Source: an uncultured Clostridia bacterium
Lineage (GTDB): Bacteria; Bacillota; Clostridia; Peptostreptococcales; Anaerovoracaceae
Reading direction: 5' to 3'
NCBI GenBank assembly: GCA_934234035.1
Contig: CAKQHH010000010.1
Span: 1-56,412, forward strand
Length of the DNA stretch: 56,412 nucleotides
Shown: piece after piece, positions 17,556 to 26,185 of the stretch
Layout of the letters: each line of letters starts with the position of its first letter
Numbering within the stretch: the first letter of the stretch is position 1
The notes under the pieces: model-generated
Database searches by the model: none
What the model was told of the DNA's origin: nothing
Seen by the model: only the letters and a program-made list of their open reading frames with translations
Translations under genes and position numbers: made by a program

Positions 17556-18893
17556 TTACTTCAGCACCACTGCGATGAACTTCTTCTTACCCTTCTGAAT
17601 GATGATTTTGTCATCATTGAAGTCCTCCAGGGTTACCTGGCGCTTTCTGTCCACAACCTTCTCGTCGTTGATCTTGAAGCCGCCCTGCTCGATCATGCGG
17701 AATGCTTCACTGTTGCTGGATACCAGCTTGAGTTCCTTGGCCAGTGCCGCCAGGCCGATTCCTTCACCCTCAAATACGGAACGCTCCATCTCTACGGTTG
17801 GAATGTTGTCTGCATTTGCGGCGTTGCCGGAAGTGAACACGTGGCGGGATGCCTCCAGCGCTTCCTGCGCTGCCTTCTCGCCGTGAACCAGCTTGGTAAC
17901 CTCGTAGCCCAAGATTTCCTTCGCCTTGTTGATTTCTGCACCTTCCAGTGCGGACAGTCTGTTGACCTCTTCCATCGGCAGGAAGGTCAGCATTCTCAGG
18001 CACTTGTTCACGTCCGCATCGTTCACGTTTCTCCAGTACTGGAAGAACTCGTATGGAGATACTCTGTTCTCATCCAACCAAAGTGCACCCTTTGCGGTCT
18101 TGCCCATCTTCTTGCCTTCACTGTTGGTCAGCAGTCCGAAGGTCATGCCGTATACTTCCTTGTCGCACGCCTTGCGGGTCAGATTCACGCCGGCGATGAT
18201 GTTGGACCACTGGTCGTTTCCGCCGAACTGTGCCTTCAGGTCAAAGTCTCTTGCCATAACCATGAAGTCGTATGCCTGCAGTGTCATGTAGCAGAACTCG
18301 AAGAAGGACAGACCCTCGTTCCGATCCATTCTGCTCTTGAAGCACTCCGCTCTCAACATGGTGTTTACGTTGAACTGCGTACCGATTTCTCTGGCGAACT
18401 CGGTGTACTTCGCTTTCCGAATCCACTCCGCATTGTTCACGCTGACAGCCTTTCCTTCCAGCGGCTCTCTGTTCTGATGTCCCGGAACGTATACACCGCC
18501 GTTGCCCTCGTATTTCCACTCATCGTCGAACTCGAAGAATCTTTCGAACAGCTTCTTGAACGCTCTGCAGTTATCGTCGATGGTATCGATGGTCATCACC
18601 TGACGCATGTCGCTTCGACCGGAAGGGTCGCCCACTTCACCGGTGCCGCCGCCCAGCAGAATAACCGGAGTATGTCCGTATTTCTGCATGTACAGCATGA
18701 TAATAATCTGGATGAAGTGTCCCACATGCAAGCAATCCGCAGTCGGATCGAAACCGATGTAGAACTTAATCTTTTCCCGGCCCAGCAGGTCTCTCAGTGC
18801 CTCCGGATTGGTACACTGTTCAATCAATCCTCTTTCCTGAAGTACGTCGAACACGTTATCGTACTTGCTCACATTGTCTGGAATCTGAAACAT
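17556..18893 (-). CDS. tyrS: Tyrosine--tRNA ligase
   Basis: A 445-residue class I tyrosyl-tRNA synthetase that charges tRNA-Tyr using ATP. The Rossmann fold shows HVGH (HIGH motif, about residue 50) and GKKMGKT (KMSKS-type loop, about residue 237). The tyrosine pocket has YIGFDPTADCLH and the FGGNDQWSNI segment. A C-terminal S4 RNA-binding domain covers about residues 375-445 (SNSEAFRMIEQGGFKIND). The start at 18893 follows AGGAGAGAG; the upstream alternative is TTG. It has its own promoter at 19155-19183, followed by a Tyr-rich leader peptide and an intrinsic terminator, so its transcription is probably attenuated according to charged tRNA-Tyr. No T-box motif is visible. Confidence 0.97.
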   Translation of the reverse strand: MFQIPDNVSKYDNVFDVLQERGLIEQCTNPEALRDLLGREKIKFYIGFDPTADCLHVGHFIQIIIMLYMQKYGHTPVILLGGGTGEVGDPSGRSDMRQVMTIDTIDDNCRAFKKLFERFFEFDDEWKYEGNGGVYVPGHQNREPLEGKAVSVNNAEWIRKAKYTEFAREIGTQFNVNTMLRAECFKSRMDRNEGLSFFEFCYMTLQAYDFMVMARDFDLKAQFGGNDQWSNIIAGVNLTRKACDKEVYGMTFGLLTNSEGKKMGKTAKGALWLDENRVSPYEFFQYWRNVNDADVNKCLRMLTFLPMEEVNRLSALEGAEINKAKEILGYEVTKLVHGEKAAQEALEASRHVFTSGNAANADNIPTVEMERSVFEGEGIGLAALAKELKLVSSNSEAFRMIEQGGFKINDEKVVDRKRQVTLEDFNDDKIIIQKGKKKFIAVVLK

Positions 18894-18970
18894 TTTCTCT
18901 CTCCTTCTCAATCTATCATAATAGAATTATCCTTCGAAACGATGACATTATTCTATCACATTCCCGGGGC

Positions 18971-19076
18971 AAAATAAAAGGCTCCGCAGCATTTTGCCGC
19001 GAAGCCTGAATACTTCATTTCCGGATTTCTGAACCCACATCGCAACAAAATCACCTCTTCAGTTAGGAGAAGAGGT
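18971..19076 (-). promoter_or_regulatory. tyrS attenuator: pause hairpin, antiterminator and terminator
   Basis: Read on the minus strand: a hairpin ACCTCTTC/GAAGAGGT (19053-19076) begins at the last base of the third Tyr codon. Next comes ATTTTGTTGCGA (19040-19051), which can pair over 12 bases, two of them G-U, with TCGCGGCAAAAT (18991-19002). That second segment is also the left arm and loop of a terminator AGGCTTCGCGGC/GCTGCGGAGCCT (18979-19007) followed by TTTTATTTT (18971-18978). The antiterminator and terminator therefore exclude each other. This is the layout of ribosome-mediated attenuation. Confidence 0.75.
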
Positions 19077-19122
19077 AATAGTAGGCCTGCTTGTGAGATC
19101 TGTTTCTAAGAAATGTAGTCAT
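19063..19122 (-). CDS. tyrS leader peptide with three consecutive Tyr codons
   Basis: A 19-codon open frame, MTTFLRNRSHKQAYYYLFS, with codons TAC TAT TAC for the three tyrosines near its end (19075-19083). It has an AGAGG site about 8 nt upstream of its ATG and lies about 30 nt behind a consensus promoter. It sits about 170 nt upstream of tyrS with an antiterminator/terminator pair in between. A ribosome stalled at the Tyr codons when charged tRNA-Tyr is scarce would cover the left arm of the hairpin at 19053-19076 and favour read-through into tyrS. This is inference from the layout. Too short for ordinary gene finders. Confidence 0.75.
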   Translation of the reverse strand: MTTFLRNRSHKQAYYYLFS

Positions 19123-19154
19123 TGTTCCATCCTCTTTGTGTTGTGATTTATTAC

Positions 19155-19183
19155 AATATATCACCGCATTTGTACGATGTCAA
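19155..19183 (-). promoter_or_regulatory. Promoter of the tyrS leader
   Basis: On the minus strand a consensus TTGACA (19178-19183), exactly 17 nt, TATATT (19155-19160). Confidence 0.8.
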
Positions 19184-19202
19184 CATATTTCCCGGATGTT
19201 TT

Positions 19203-19230
19203 CGGGTAAAAACACAATTGTTTTTACCCG
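19203..19230 (-). terminator. Terminator after the [FeFe] hydrogenase
   Basis: A perfect 12-bp stem CGGGTAAAAACA/TGTTTTTACCCG with loop ATTG, 11 nt past the hydrogenase stop codon. The T-run is inside the right arm. Confidence 0.65.
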
Positions 19231-19241
19231 TAGGTTTCCGA

Positions 19242-20804
19242 CTAGTCGTCTTCCTGCGTCCGAACTTCTGCTTCGATACGAGCCACCTCTTCACCCAGAT
19301 GTTCCAAACCCGGAAGCATATCCGCATATCGACTTTCGGAGCAGCGAAGAACGCCGGCTTCCTTCTCGGACACACCCAGCTGATAATCCGCGCGGTTCAA
19401 CGCCAGTAGGGTTCCGGCCCCGCCGATACAACCTCCCGGGCAGGCCATTCCTTCCAGCAGATATCCGTTCAGCTTTCCGGCTTTTGCCCGCATCAGCATT
19501 TTGCGGCAGTTGTCCAAGCCCTCGGCGCGCTCGATCAGAACTTCCCGATCCGGATCCACTTCTTCCAGACGCTTCTTCACCGCTTCCGCTACGCCGCCGC
19601 TGCGGGCGAAACCGTAGCCATCGCTGCTGGCGCGGCGGAGTTCCTCTCCTTCCGGTATTGCGCTGAAGTCCACTCCTTTCGCAGCGAACATTCCGGCAAC
19701 CTCTTCATAGGTCAATACGAAATCCACGTAGCTCTTCACGCTCCGGCGGCTGGCTTCTTGCTTCTTTGACAGGCACGGTCCGATGAATGCCACCTTGCAC
19801 TCCGGATGCAGCTTTTTCGCCAGGCGGGCACTCAGCACCATCGGCGTCAACGCCATGGAAATGTTTCCGGCAAATTCCGGGAACTGCTTCTTTGCCATAA
19901 TGGACCACGCCGGGCAGCAGCTGGTGCCCATGAACGGCAGGTTTTCCGGCACGTCGTGCATGAAGTGCTCCGCCTCCTGGATAGTGCACAGATCCGCACC
20001 TACGGCAACTTCCACGACATCCGCGAATCCCAGCTTGCCGAAAGCTTCTTTCATCTTAGTGTCGATCAGTTCTTTTCCGAACTGTCCGGCGATGGACGGT
20101 GCCACCATAGCGATAACCGGTGCATCGCCCTGCATTGCTTTGATGGTCTGATAGATCTGACCCTTATCCACGATAGCGGCAAACGGACAGGAGTTCAGGC
20201 ACATGCCGCAGGAAACGCACTTTTCCTGGTCAATTTCCGCATGACCGTACTCATCCTTGTGGATGGCGTTGATTCCACAGGCTTTCTCACAAGGGCGCTC
20301 CTGCTTTACGATGGCGTTGAACGGGCACACCTGAACGCAGCGGCCGCACTTGATGCACTTGTCCGGATCGATGACGGACCGTCCATCCTTCTGAATGGTA
20401 ATGGCATCCTTCGGGCAGACCTCCTTGCACGGATGTTCCAGGCATCCCTGACATCCGTTGGTCACCGTCACGCCGTCCGGACAGCAGTTGCAGGCGAACC
20501 GAATGATATCGATGAGCGGCGGTTCATAGTATTTCTCGGCAATCATGCTCTCATCCACGCCCTTTGATGTGTTGGCATGCTCGTTGATCTTCCGGAGCGA
20601 CATCCCCATCGCCACCCGAAGGCGCTCACCGATGATGGCTCTCTCCAGGAAAATGCTGTCCCGGAAAGGCTCGTTCTCTCCGGAAATGATCTTGTACGGC
20701 AGATCGTCCAGCTTCTCCGGACCGCCGCCTTCGTAAGCCAGCCTTGCCACCTCCTCAAATACCCTTCTGCGAAGTTTCGTCTTGTCTGTGATGTACCCTT
20801 TCAT
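19242..20804 (-). CDS. [FeFe] hydrogenase, group B type, single subunit
   Basis: A 520-residue iron-only hydrogenase that interconverts protons and H2, probably with ferredoxin or flavodoxin. An N-terminal region of about 120 residues with conserved Cys (CNCCPDG, CQGCLEHPCKEVCP) is followed by two 4Fe-4S ferredoxin motifs (CIKCGRCVQVCP, CVSCGMCLNSCP). The H-cluster domain carries TSCCPAW (about 310), PCLSKKQE (about 360) and EGMACPGGCIGGAG (about 455), which hold the active-site cluster. The short architecture without extra subunits fits the group B monomeric class (TIGR04105-like). The maturation genes hydE, hydF and hydG are not in the window. It starts at 20804 behind GGAGGAG; it is flanked by terminators on both sides, so it is probably monocistronic. 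Confidence 0.9.
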   Translation of the reverse strand: MKGYITDKTKLRRRVFEEVARLAYEGGGPEKLDDLPYKIISGENEPFRDSIFLERAIIGERLRVAMGMSLRKINEHANTSKGVDESMIAEKYYEPPLIDIIRFACNCCPDGVTVTNGCQGCLEHPCKEVCPKDAITIQKDGRSVIDPDKCIKCGRCVQVCPFNAIVKQERPCEKACGINAIHKDEYGHAEIDQEKCVSCGMCLNSCPFAAIVDKGQIYQTIKAMQGDAPVIAMVAPSIAGQFGKELIDTKMKEAFGKLGFADVVEVAVGADLCTIQEAEHFMHDVPENLPFMGTSCCPAWSIMAKKQFPEFAGNISMALTPMVLSARLAKKLHPECKVAFIGPCLSKKQEASRRSVKSYVDFVLTYEEVAGMFAAKGVDFSAIPEGEELRRASSDGYGFARSGGVAEAVKKRLEEVDPDREVLIERAEGLDNCRKMLMRAKAGKLNGYLLEGMACPGGCIGGAGTLLALNRADYQLGVSEKEAGVLRCSESRYADMLPGLEHLGEEVARIEAEVRTQEDD

Positions 20805-20836
20805 GTTCTCCTCCAATTCATGAAATCGTGCAACAG

Positions 20837-20867
20837 AAAACCCGGGGCATCCGCCGATGCTCTGGGT
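20837..20867 (-). terminator. Terminator after upp
   Basis: On the minus strand CCCAGAGCATC pairs with GATGCCCCGGG around GGCG, followed by TTTTC. Confidence 0.75.
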
Positions 20868-21013
20868 TCCCTATTATTAGTTAAAAGTAAAATGCGTGCT
20901 TCCCTCTACATTTCAAATAACCAATCATCACATATTGAATTTTATTTTAATTTCCCCGTACCGTCCCCGTCCGACAGTCCCGAGAAAATCATCGTCCTCT
21001 ATATTTGTATTCC

Positions 21014-21652
21014 CTACTTCGTTCCGTACAGGCGGTCTCCCGCATCGCCCAGACCCGGAAGGATGTAGGCGTTTTCGTTCAGGCACTCATCCTTCGCCGC
21101 AATGTAGATGTCCACATCCGGATGTGCGGTGTGGAGCGCTTCAATTCCCTCCGGCGCCGCAATCAAGCACATGAACTTGATATTGGTAGCCCCTCTCTTC
21201 TTGATGAAGTCGATGGCCGCAATTGCGCTTCCGCCGGTTGCCAGCATCGGATCCACCACGAAGCACTCTCTCTTCTCGATATCCACCGGCAGCTTACAGT
21301 AATATTCCACCGGCTTGTGGGTTTCCGGATCCCGGTACAGACCCACGTGACCCACCTTTGCGTTCGGCACCAGTGCCAGCATTCCATCCACGAATCCCAG
21401 TCCGGCCCGCAGAATCGGAACGATAGCGATATCTTCTCCCTTCAGCATCTTCACCTGCGTGGTGCACATCGGGGTTTCGATTTCCACATCCTCCAGCGCC
21501 AGATCCCGAGTTGCCTCAAAACCCATCAGCATTGCCACTTCGGTTGCCAGCTCCCGGAATTCCTTTACGGTCGTGGATGTTTTTCTCATCAGCGAAACCT
21601 TGTGCTGAATCAGCGGATGATCGAATACATAAACCTTTCCTTCTTTTGCCAT
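21014..21652 (-). CDS. upp: Uracil phosphoribosyltransferase
   Basis: A 212-residue pyrimidine salvage enzyme that makes UMP from uracil and PRPP in the cytoplasm. Family marks are [14 protein letters not shown] (about residue 77), the PRPP loop [12 protein letters not shown] (about 130), and the uracil-binding [14 protein letters not shown] at the C-terminus. Length matches the family. It is the last gene of the rpmE/prfA-side minus-strand group, 13 nt after rpiB, and is followed by a terminator. Confidence 0.98.
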   Translation of the reverse strand: MAKEGKVYVFDHPLIQHKVSLMRKTSTTVKEFRELATEVAMLMGFEATRDLALEDVEIETPMCTTQVKMLKGEDIAIVPILRAGLGFVDGMLALVPNAKVGHVGLYRDPETHKPVEYYCKLPVDIEKRECFVVDPMLATGGSAIAAIDFIKKRGATNIKFMCLIAAPEGIEALHTAHPDVDIYIAAKDECLNENAYILPGLGDAGDRLYGTK

Positions 21653-21665
21653 TGCTTTCCTCCGA

Positions 21666-22097
21666 TTAAATCTCTTCCAGCATATTGATTCGGCGCAGGT
21701 GCTTTCCGCCCTCGAACTCCGTCTTCATCCATGTATCGATCATTTCAAAAGCCAGCTCCTGAGAGATCATCCGAGCACCCATGGCGATTACGTTGGCATT
21801 GTTGTGTCTCCGGCACATCTCCGCCATCTCCACGGAAGTGCACAGCGCACAGCGAATGCCCTTCACCTTGTTGCAGGCGATGGAAATTCCAATACCGGAC
21901 CCGCAGATTGCAACTCCCCGCTCCGCCTTACCGGAAGCCACCGCTTCTCCAACGGCTTTTCCGTAAATCGGGTAGTCCACCGACTCTGTAGAATTCGTGC
22001 CCACATCCAGCACTTCGTGACCTTCCGCAATCAACTTCTCCTTGACCGCTTCCTTCAGGGGATAACCCGCGTGGTCGCATCCAATCGCAATAATCAT
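21666..22097 (-). CDS. rpiB: Ribose-5-phosphate isomerase B
   Basis: A 143-residue RpiB/LacAB-family sugar isomerase that interconverts ribose 5-phosphate and ribulose 5-phosphate. Marks are [11 protein letters not shown] at the N-terminus, [19 protein letters not shown] with the catalytic Cys, and [14 protein letters not shown]. Start is ATG 22097, because AGGAGGT overlaps the alternative GTG at 22106. It lies between ywlC and upp, and supplies ribose phosphate for PRPP, which the upp product uses. Confidence 0.96.
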   Translation of the reverse strand: MIIAIGCDHAGYPLKEAVKEKLIAEGHEVLDVGTNSTESVDYPIYGKAVGEAVASGKAERGVAICGSGIGISIACNKVKGIRCALCTSVEMAEMCRRHNNANVIAMGARMISQELAFEMIDTWMKTEFEGGKHLRRINMLEEI

Positions 22098-22109
22098 TTT
22101 TTCCACCTC

Positions 22110-23117
22110 CTACACATGTATCACGTCGTACCCTGCCGACTTGAGCATCCGGTTCATCACCGAGAACCCCAGCTCTTCTTCCGGAAGGGCCCGAACCAGA
22201 ATCACATCTACATCTTCCCGATCCAATTCTCTCAGACGGGCAAAAAAATCCTTCGCCGCGGCCTTACTGTCCCGGCCGTAATTTAGCGCCACCGCCTTCT
22301 GCCGAGCGTATTTGCACAGCCGCAACTGCTCTTTGATTTCCCGCTCCACCGCAGCGTCATCGTCGCCTTCGATAATCTTCACTTCCGCCTTCGGCGCATA
22401 ATGGCGATACTTCATTCCCGGTGCCTTCGGGTGGAACTCTTCCCCCTCGCTGCGATGCATCGGATCCACGAACAGCGCCGGGTCGTATTTCACTTCGCTT
22501 CCCAAAGTAAACTCCAGCATTTCCTTCGTGATATATCCCGGCCGCAGAATCATCGGCACTTCCCCGGTAAGGTCCAGCACCGTGGATTCAATTCCCACCT
22601 CGCAGTCTTCTCCCAGAAGAACCGCATCGATCCGGCCGTCCATATCCTCCAGCACGTCTTCGTATCGGGTCGGGCTGGGTCTGCCGGACCGATTGGCGCT
22701 GGGCGCCGCAATCGGTCTTTCTGCCGCCCGAATCAAATCTCTGGCCGCCTCACTGAGGGGCATGCGGATTCCAACGGTATCCAATCCTCCGGTAGTCACC
22801 ATCGGCACGCCCTCGGCCTTTTTCATGATAAAGGTAATCGGTCCCGGCCAGTAGGCCTGAATCAGCGGCACCGCCACCGCCGGAATTTCCGACGCCACAT
22901 CCGCCAGCTGTCCCATCTCCGCAATGTGAACGATCATGGGATTATCGCTGGGACGGCCTTTGGCTTCGTACACCGACCGAACCGCATCTTCATCCAGGGC
23001 ATTGGCCCCCAGGCCGTACACCGTCTCTGTGGGAAACGCCACCAGTCCGCCCCGCCGGATAATCTCGCCGGCATGAGCGATGTTTTTTTCTGTAATCTCA
23101 AGTCTTTCGGTATCCAT
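22110..23117 (-). CDS. ywlC: L-threonylcarbamoyladenylate synthase (Sua5/YwlC type)
   Basis: A 335-residue enzyme of the t6A tRNA modification pathway; it makes threonylcarbamoyl-AMP from threonine, bicarbonate and ATP. The YrdC-like domain (about 1-205) shows GGLVAFPTETVYGLGANA, KGRPSDNPMIVHI and IAAPSANRSGRPSPT; a C-terminal Sua5 domain (about 235-335) marks the long form. Its start overlaps the stop of prfA by one base (TAATG), so it is translationally coupled. The prfA-ywlC neighbourhood is common in Firmicutes. Confidence 0.95.
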   Translation of the reverse strand: MDTERLEITEKNIAHAGEIIRRGGLVAFPTETVYGLGANALDEDAVRSVYEAKGRPSDNPMIVHIAEMGQLADVASEIPAVAVPLIQAYWPGPITFIMKKAEGVPMVTTGGLDTVGIRMPLSEAARDLIRAAERPIAAPSANRSGRPSPTRYEDVLEDMDGRIDAVLLGEDCEVGIESTVLDLTGEVPMILRPGYITKEMLEFTLGSEVKYDPALFVDPMHRSEGEEFHPKAPGMKYRHYAPKAEVKIIEGDDDAAVEREIKEQLRLCKYARQKAVALNYGRDSKAAAKDFFARLRELDREDVDVILVRALPEEELGFSVMNRMLKSAGYDVIHV

Positions 23118-24181
23118 TAGAAGCTCTTCATCTTCTCTGCCTGGTCATGGGTGATCAGAGCATCGATAATCTCGTCCAGATCTCCATCCAGGAAGTTTTC
23201 CAATTTGTAGATTGTCACGTTAATTCTGTGATCGGTTACACGACCCTGCGGGAAGTTGTACGTCCGGATTCGCTCGGAACGGTCTCCGCTTCCCACCTGG
23301 CTCCGGCGCTCTGCCGAAATCTTGTCGTTCTGCTCCTGGAGCATCAGGTCGTACAGACGGGCCTTCAATACCTTGAAAGCTTTGTCCTTATTCTTAATCT
23401 GGGATTTTTCATCCTGGCAGGTTACCACCAGTCCGGTCGGAATATGGGTCAGACGAACCGCTGAGTCCGTGGTGTTGACGCACTGTCCGCCGTTACCGGA
23501 AGCGCGGTACACATCCACCCGGACGTCGTTCGGGTCAATCTTCACTTCCACGTCATCTACTTCCGGCAGCACCGCGATGGATGCGGCAGAAGTGTGAATC
23601 CGTCCGCTGGATTCCGTCTCCGGCACACGCTGTACCCGGTGCACGCCGCTCTCGAACTTCAGACGGGAGTACGCGCCCTTACCCTTGATCATGATAACCG
23701 CTTCCTTCACACCGCCGATTCCGGTATCGTTCAAGTCGATGATTTCCGTCTTCCATCTTCTTCTCTCTGCATAGCGCAGGTACATTCTCATCAGGTCGCC
23801 GCCGAACAGCGCCGCCTCGTCTCCGCCGGTGCCGGCACGAACTTCCAGGATAACGTTCTTCTCATCGTTCGGGTCCTTCGGCAGCAGCAGAATCTTCAGC
23901 TCCTCCTGGGATTTCTCGATGCCCGCTTCCAGTTCCTTGATTTCTTCCCGAGCCATCTCCCGGAGTTCCTCATCATCTTCCATCTCGAAGATTTCCTTGG
24001 AATCCTCCAGCTCCTGCTTCATATCCTTGTAGTGCTTGTATTCCTTCACAATCGGCTCCATTTCGCCCATTTCCTTCATGTACTTCTGCCATGTCGGCTG
24101 GTCGGAAATGATATCCGGGTCGGAAACTTTTTTTGCCAGCTCCTCGTACTTGTCTACGGTAAAATCCAATTTGTCAAACAT
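23117..24181 (-). CDS. prfA: Peptide chain release factor 1
   Basis: A 354-residue class I release factor that reads UAA and UAG. The GGQ loop [20 protein letters not shown] (about residues 223-242) is intact, and the codon-recognition region carries the PxT-type element expected in RF1. Length is standard. It begins the run prfA-ywlC-rpiB-upp and is separated from rpmE by that gene's terminator. Confidence 0.98.
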   Translation of the reverse strand: MFDKLDFTVDKYEELAKKVSDPDIISDQPTWQKYMKEMGEMEPIVKEYKHYKDMKQELEDSKEIFEMEDDEELREMAREEIKELEAGIEKSQEELKILLLPKDPNDEKNVILEVRAGTGGDEAALFGGDLMRMYLRYAERRRWKTEIIDLNDTGIGGVKEAVIMIKGKGAYSRLKFESGVHRVQRVPETESSGRIHTSAASIAVLPEVDDVEVKIDPNDVRVDVYRASGNGGQCVNTTDSAVRLTHIPTGLVVTCQDEKSQIKNKDKAFKVLKARLYDLMLQEQNDKISAERRSQVGSGDRSERIRTYNFPQGRVTDHRINVTIYKLENFLDGDLDEIIDALITHDQAEKMKSF

Positions 24182-24324
24182 AATCTTTTTCCTCTATATT
24201 ATATATGTAAAAAAACGATAACATTTCTTCCGGTCTTCCGGCGCGTCATCTGCTGTCGTTACAAGAAAATCACGCTCTTTGCCATTATATCACATCCCAT
24301 ATCCGTATAAAATACAGTCATGCG

Positions 24325-24360
24325 AAAAAGGGATGCTGCAGTCTCTCCCACAGCATCCCC
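24325..24360 (-). terminator. Terminator after rpmE
   Basis: On the minus strand GGGATGCTG pairs with CAGCATCCC, followed by TTTTT. Confidence 0.9.
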
Positions 24361-24376
24361 CTTACTCGTTCGTTCC

Positions 24377-24574
24377 CTAAAGGTTGTACTTGTTCTTGAA
24401 CTTTTCGATACGTCCGCCACGGTTTGCAAACTTCTGCTGACCGGTGAAGAACGGATGACACTCAGAGCAAATGTCCACTCTCATCTCGGAGTTGTTGGAC
24501 AGTGTCATAAATGTATTACCACATGCGCAAGTAACTTTACATTCCTTATAATCAGGATGGATTCCTTCCTTCAT
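24377..24574 (-). CDS. rpmE: 50S ribosomal protein L31
   Basis: A 65-residue L31 of the zinc-binding (C+) type: Cys pairs in VTCACGN and DICSECHPF, then FFTGQQKF and the basic tail. It bridges ribosomal subunits. Start is ATG 24574 behind AGAGGAG; the longer frame has no site. Its promoter overlaps the 5' side of coaBC's leader in divergent orientation. No zinc-independent paralogue is in the window. Confidence 0.97.
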   Translation of the reverse strand: MKEGIHPDYKECKVTCACGNTFMTLSNNSEMRVDICSECHPFFTGQQKFANRGGRIEKFKNKYNL

Positions 24575-24642
24575 GTTGTCTCTCCTCTTTCTGTGAATGT
24601 CCATCCGGGCACGGCTTAGTCCATTACCCAAATAGCTTTATA

Positions 24643-24671
24643 ATTATATCAGCATGAAACCCTGTGCGCAA
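24643..24671 (-). promoter_or_regulatory. Promoter of rpmE
   Basis: On the minus strand TTGCGC (24666-24671), 17 nt, TATAAT (24643-24648) with a TGn extension. Confidence 0.7.
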
Positions 24672-24771
24672 GGGATTTTTGCTTTATTTTTCGGGTTTTT
24701 TGCCCTTTTCTTTCGTTTTTTCATGAAGGAAGCGCTTTCACCCCGTCAATTTGTCCATTCCCTATCAATCA

Positions 24772-24800
24772 TTGCACCCCGCTCCCCCGATGGTTATAAT
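24772..24800 (+). promoter_or_regulatory. Promoter of coaBC
   Basis: TTGCAC (24772-24777), 17 nt, TATAAT (24795-24800). The transcript has an 80-nt leader before ATG 24891. Apart from this and the rpmE promoter, 24575-24890 holds nothing I can recognise. Confidence 0.7.
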
Positions 24801-24890
24801 ATATTTGTAAAAAAAGGTTTATTTTTCAACATGTTCCGGCAGTTCGGGATGCATCCCTCTGCCGAACCGCTTACTGAAAGGAAATTCACT

Positions 24891-26090
24891 ATGCTACAGG
24901 GAAAAACCGTGCTGCTGGGCATCACCGGCGGCATCGCAGCATATAAGAGTGCCATGCTGGCCAGCGCTTTGAAGAAACAGCACGCCGATGTGCACGTCAT
25001 CATGACCGAGAACGCCACTCGGTTCATCGCCCCCCTCACCTTTGAAACCCTGACCAACAACCGGGTTTCGGTGGACACCTTTGACCGGAATTTCAAATAC
25101 GATGTGGAGCACATCTCTTTGGCAAAAGCCGCGGACCTGATCTGCGTGGCTCCGGCCACCGCCAACTTCATGGCAAAGGCGGCCCACGGTCTGGCCGACG
25201 ATATGCTCACCACCGTTCTTCTGGCGGCGAAGTGTCCGAAGCTGGTGGCGCCGGCCATGAACACTGCCATGTATGAAAATCCGATTACTCAAGACAATAT
25301 GGCGATTCTCCGGAGATACGGATTCCACATTATGGATCCGGCCAACGGTCACCTGGCCTGCGGCGATTCCGGTCCGGGAAAAATGCCGGAACCGGAGGTG
25401 CTGCTGGAAGAAATTCTGTACCTCCTGGCCTGCGACAAGGATTTTGCCGGTAAACGGGTTCTGGTTACCGCCGGTCCAACGCAGGAATCCATCGACCCGG
25501 TGCGATACATCACCAACCACTCCACCGGAAAGATGGGATACGCGCTGGCACGGGCCGCTTCGTTCCGCGGCGCGGAAGTCACCTTGATTTCCGGTCCTAC
25601 TGCCCTTCAGCCGCCGGCACACGCAGAATTCATTCCTGTTACCGACGCCGCGGAGATGCATGACGCGGTTCTGAAACAGGTGCCGAAAGCCGACTTCGTA
25701 TTTAAAGCGGCCGCCGTTGCGGATTACACTCCGGCAGTGACATACGATCAGAAGGTCAAGAAGAAGGACGAGGACATGTCCATTCCCCTTACCCGAACCA
25801 AGGATATTCTGAAGGACGTTGCCGGAATTCGCCGGGCAGACCAAATCCTCTGCGGGTTCTCCATGGAAACGGAGAACCTCATTGAAAATTCCCGGGGAAA
25901 ATTAGAACGAAAAGGACTGGATATGATTGCCGCCAACAGCCTGCGAACGGAAGGGGCCGGCTTCGGCACCGACACCAACGTGATCACGGTGATCACCAAA
26001 GATCTGGTTCGGGAACTGCCGATCCAATCCAAATTCGACGCGGCGGGTGAGCTGCTCACCATGGCGCGTGCAATGGCGGAGCGAAAATAA
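24891..26090 (+). CDS. coaBC: Bifunctional phosphopantothenoylcysteine decarboxylase/phosphopantothenate--cysteine ligase
   Basis: A 399-residue two-domain enzyme of coenzyme A synthesis. CoaC (about 1-180) is an FMN decarboxylase: GITGGIAAYKSA, the catalytic His in VEHISLAKAAD, and the APAMNTAMYENP substrate loop. CoaB (about 185-399) joins cysteine to phosphopantothenate using CTP: VLVTAGPTQESIDPVRYITN, STGKMG, and AAAVADYTP, with Lys in the KVKKKDED loop. Start at 24891 behind GAAAGGA; the frame extends upstream to 24654 but without a ribosome binding site and through the promoter. Confidence 0.97.
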   Translation: MLQGKTVLLGITGGIAAYKSAMLASALKKQHADVHVIMTENATRFIAPLTFETLTNNRVSVDTFDRNFKYDVEHISLAKAADLICVAPATANFMAKAAHGLADDMLTTVLLAAKCPKLVAPAMNTAMYENPITQDNMAILRRYGFHIMDPANGHLACGDSGPGKMPEPEVLLEEILYLLACDKDFAGKRVLVTAGPTQESIDPVRYITNHSTGKMGYALARAASFRGAEVTLISGPTALQPPAHAEFIPVTDAAEMHDAVLKQVPKADFVFKAAAVADYTPAVTYDQKVKKKDEDMSIPLTRTKDILKDVAGIRRADQILCGFSMETENLIENSRGKLERKGLDMIAANSLRTEGAGFGTDTNVITVITKDLVRELPIQSKFDAAGELLTMARAMAERK

Positions 26091-26185
26091 TTTTACTTAC
26101 TTATATGGTTATTTAGAAAAACGCGCCTTCTCCGCGGGGGAGGAGGCCGCACCGCTCGATGATATCGAGCAGAGAGAGGGTTTTT

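Noticed and set aside
18894..19241. T-box riboswitch upstream of tyrS
   Set aside because: I found no AGGGTGGnACCGCG-type T-box core; the leader peptide, antiterminator and terminator explain the region better.
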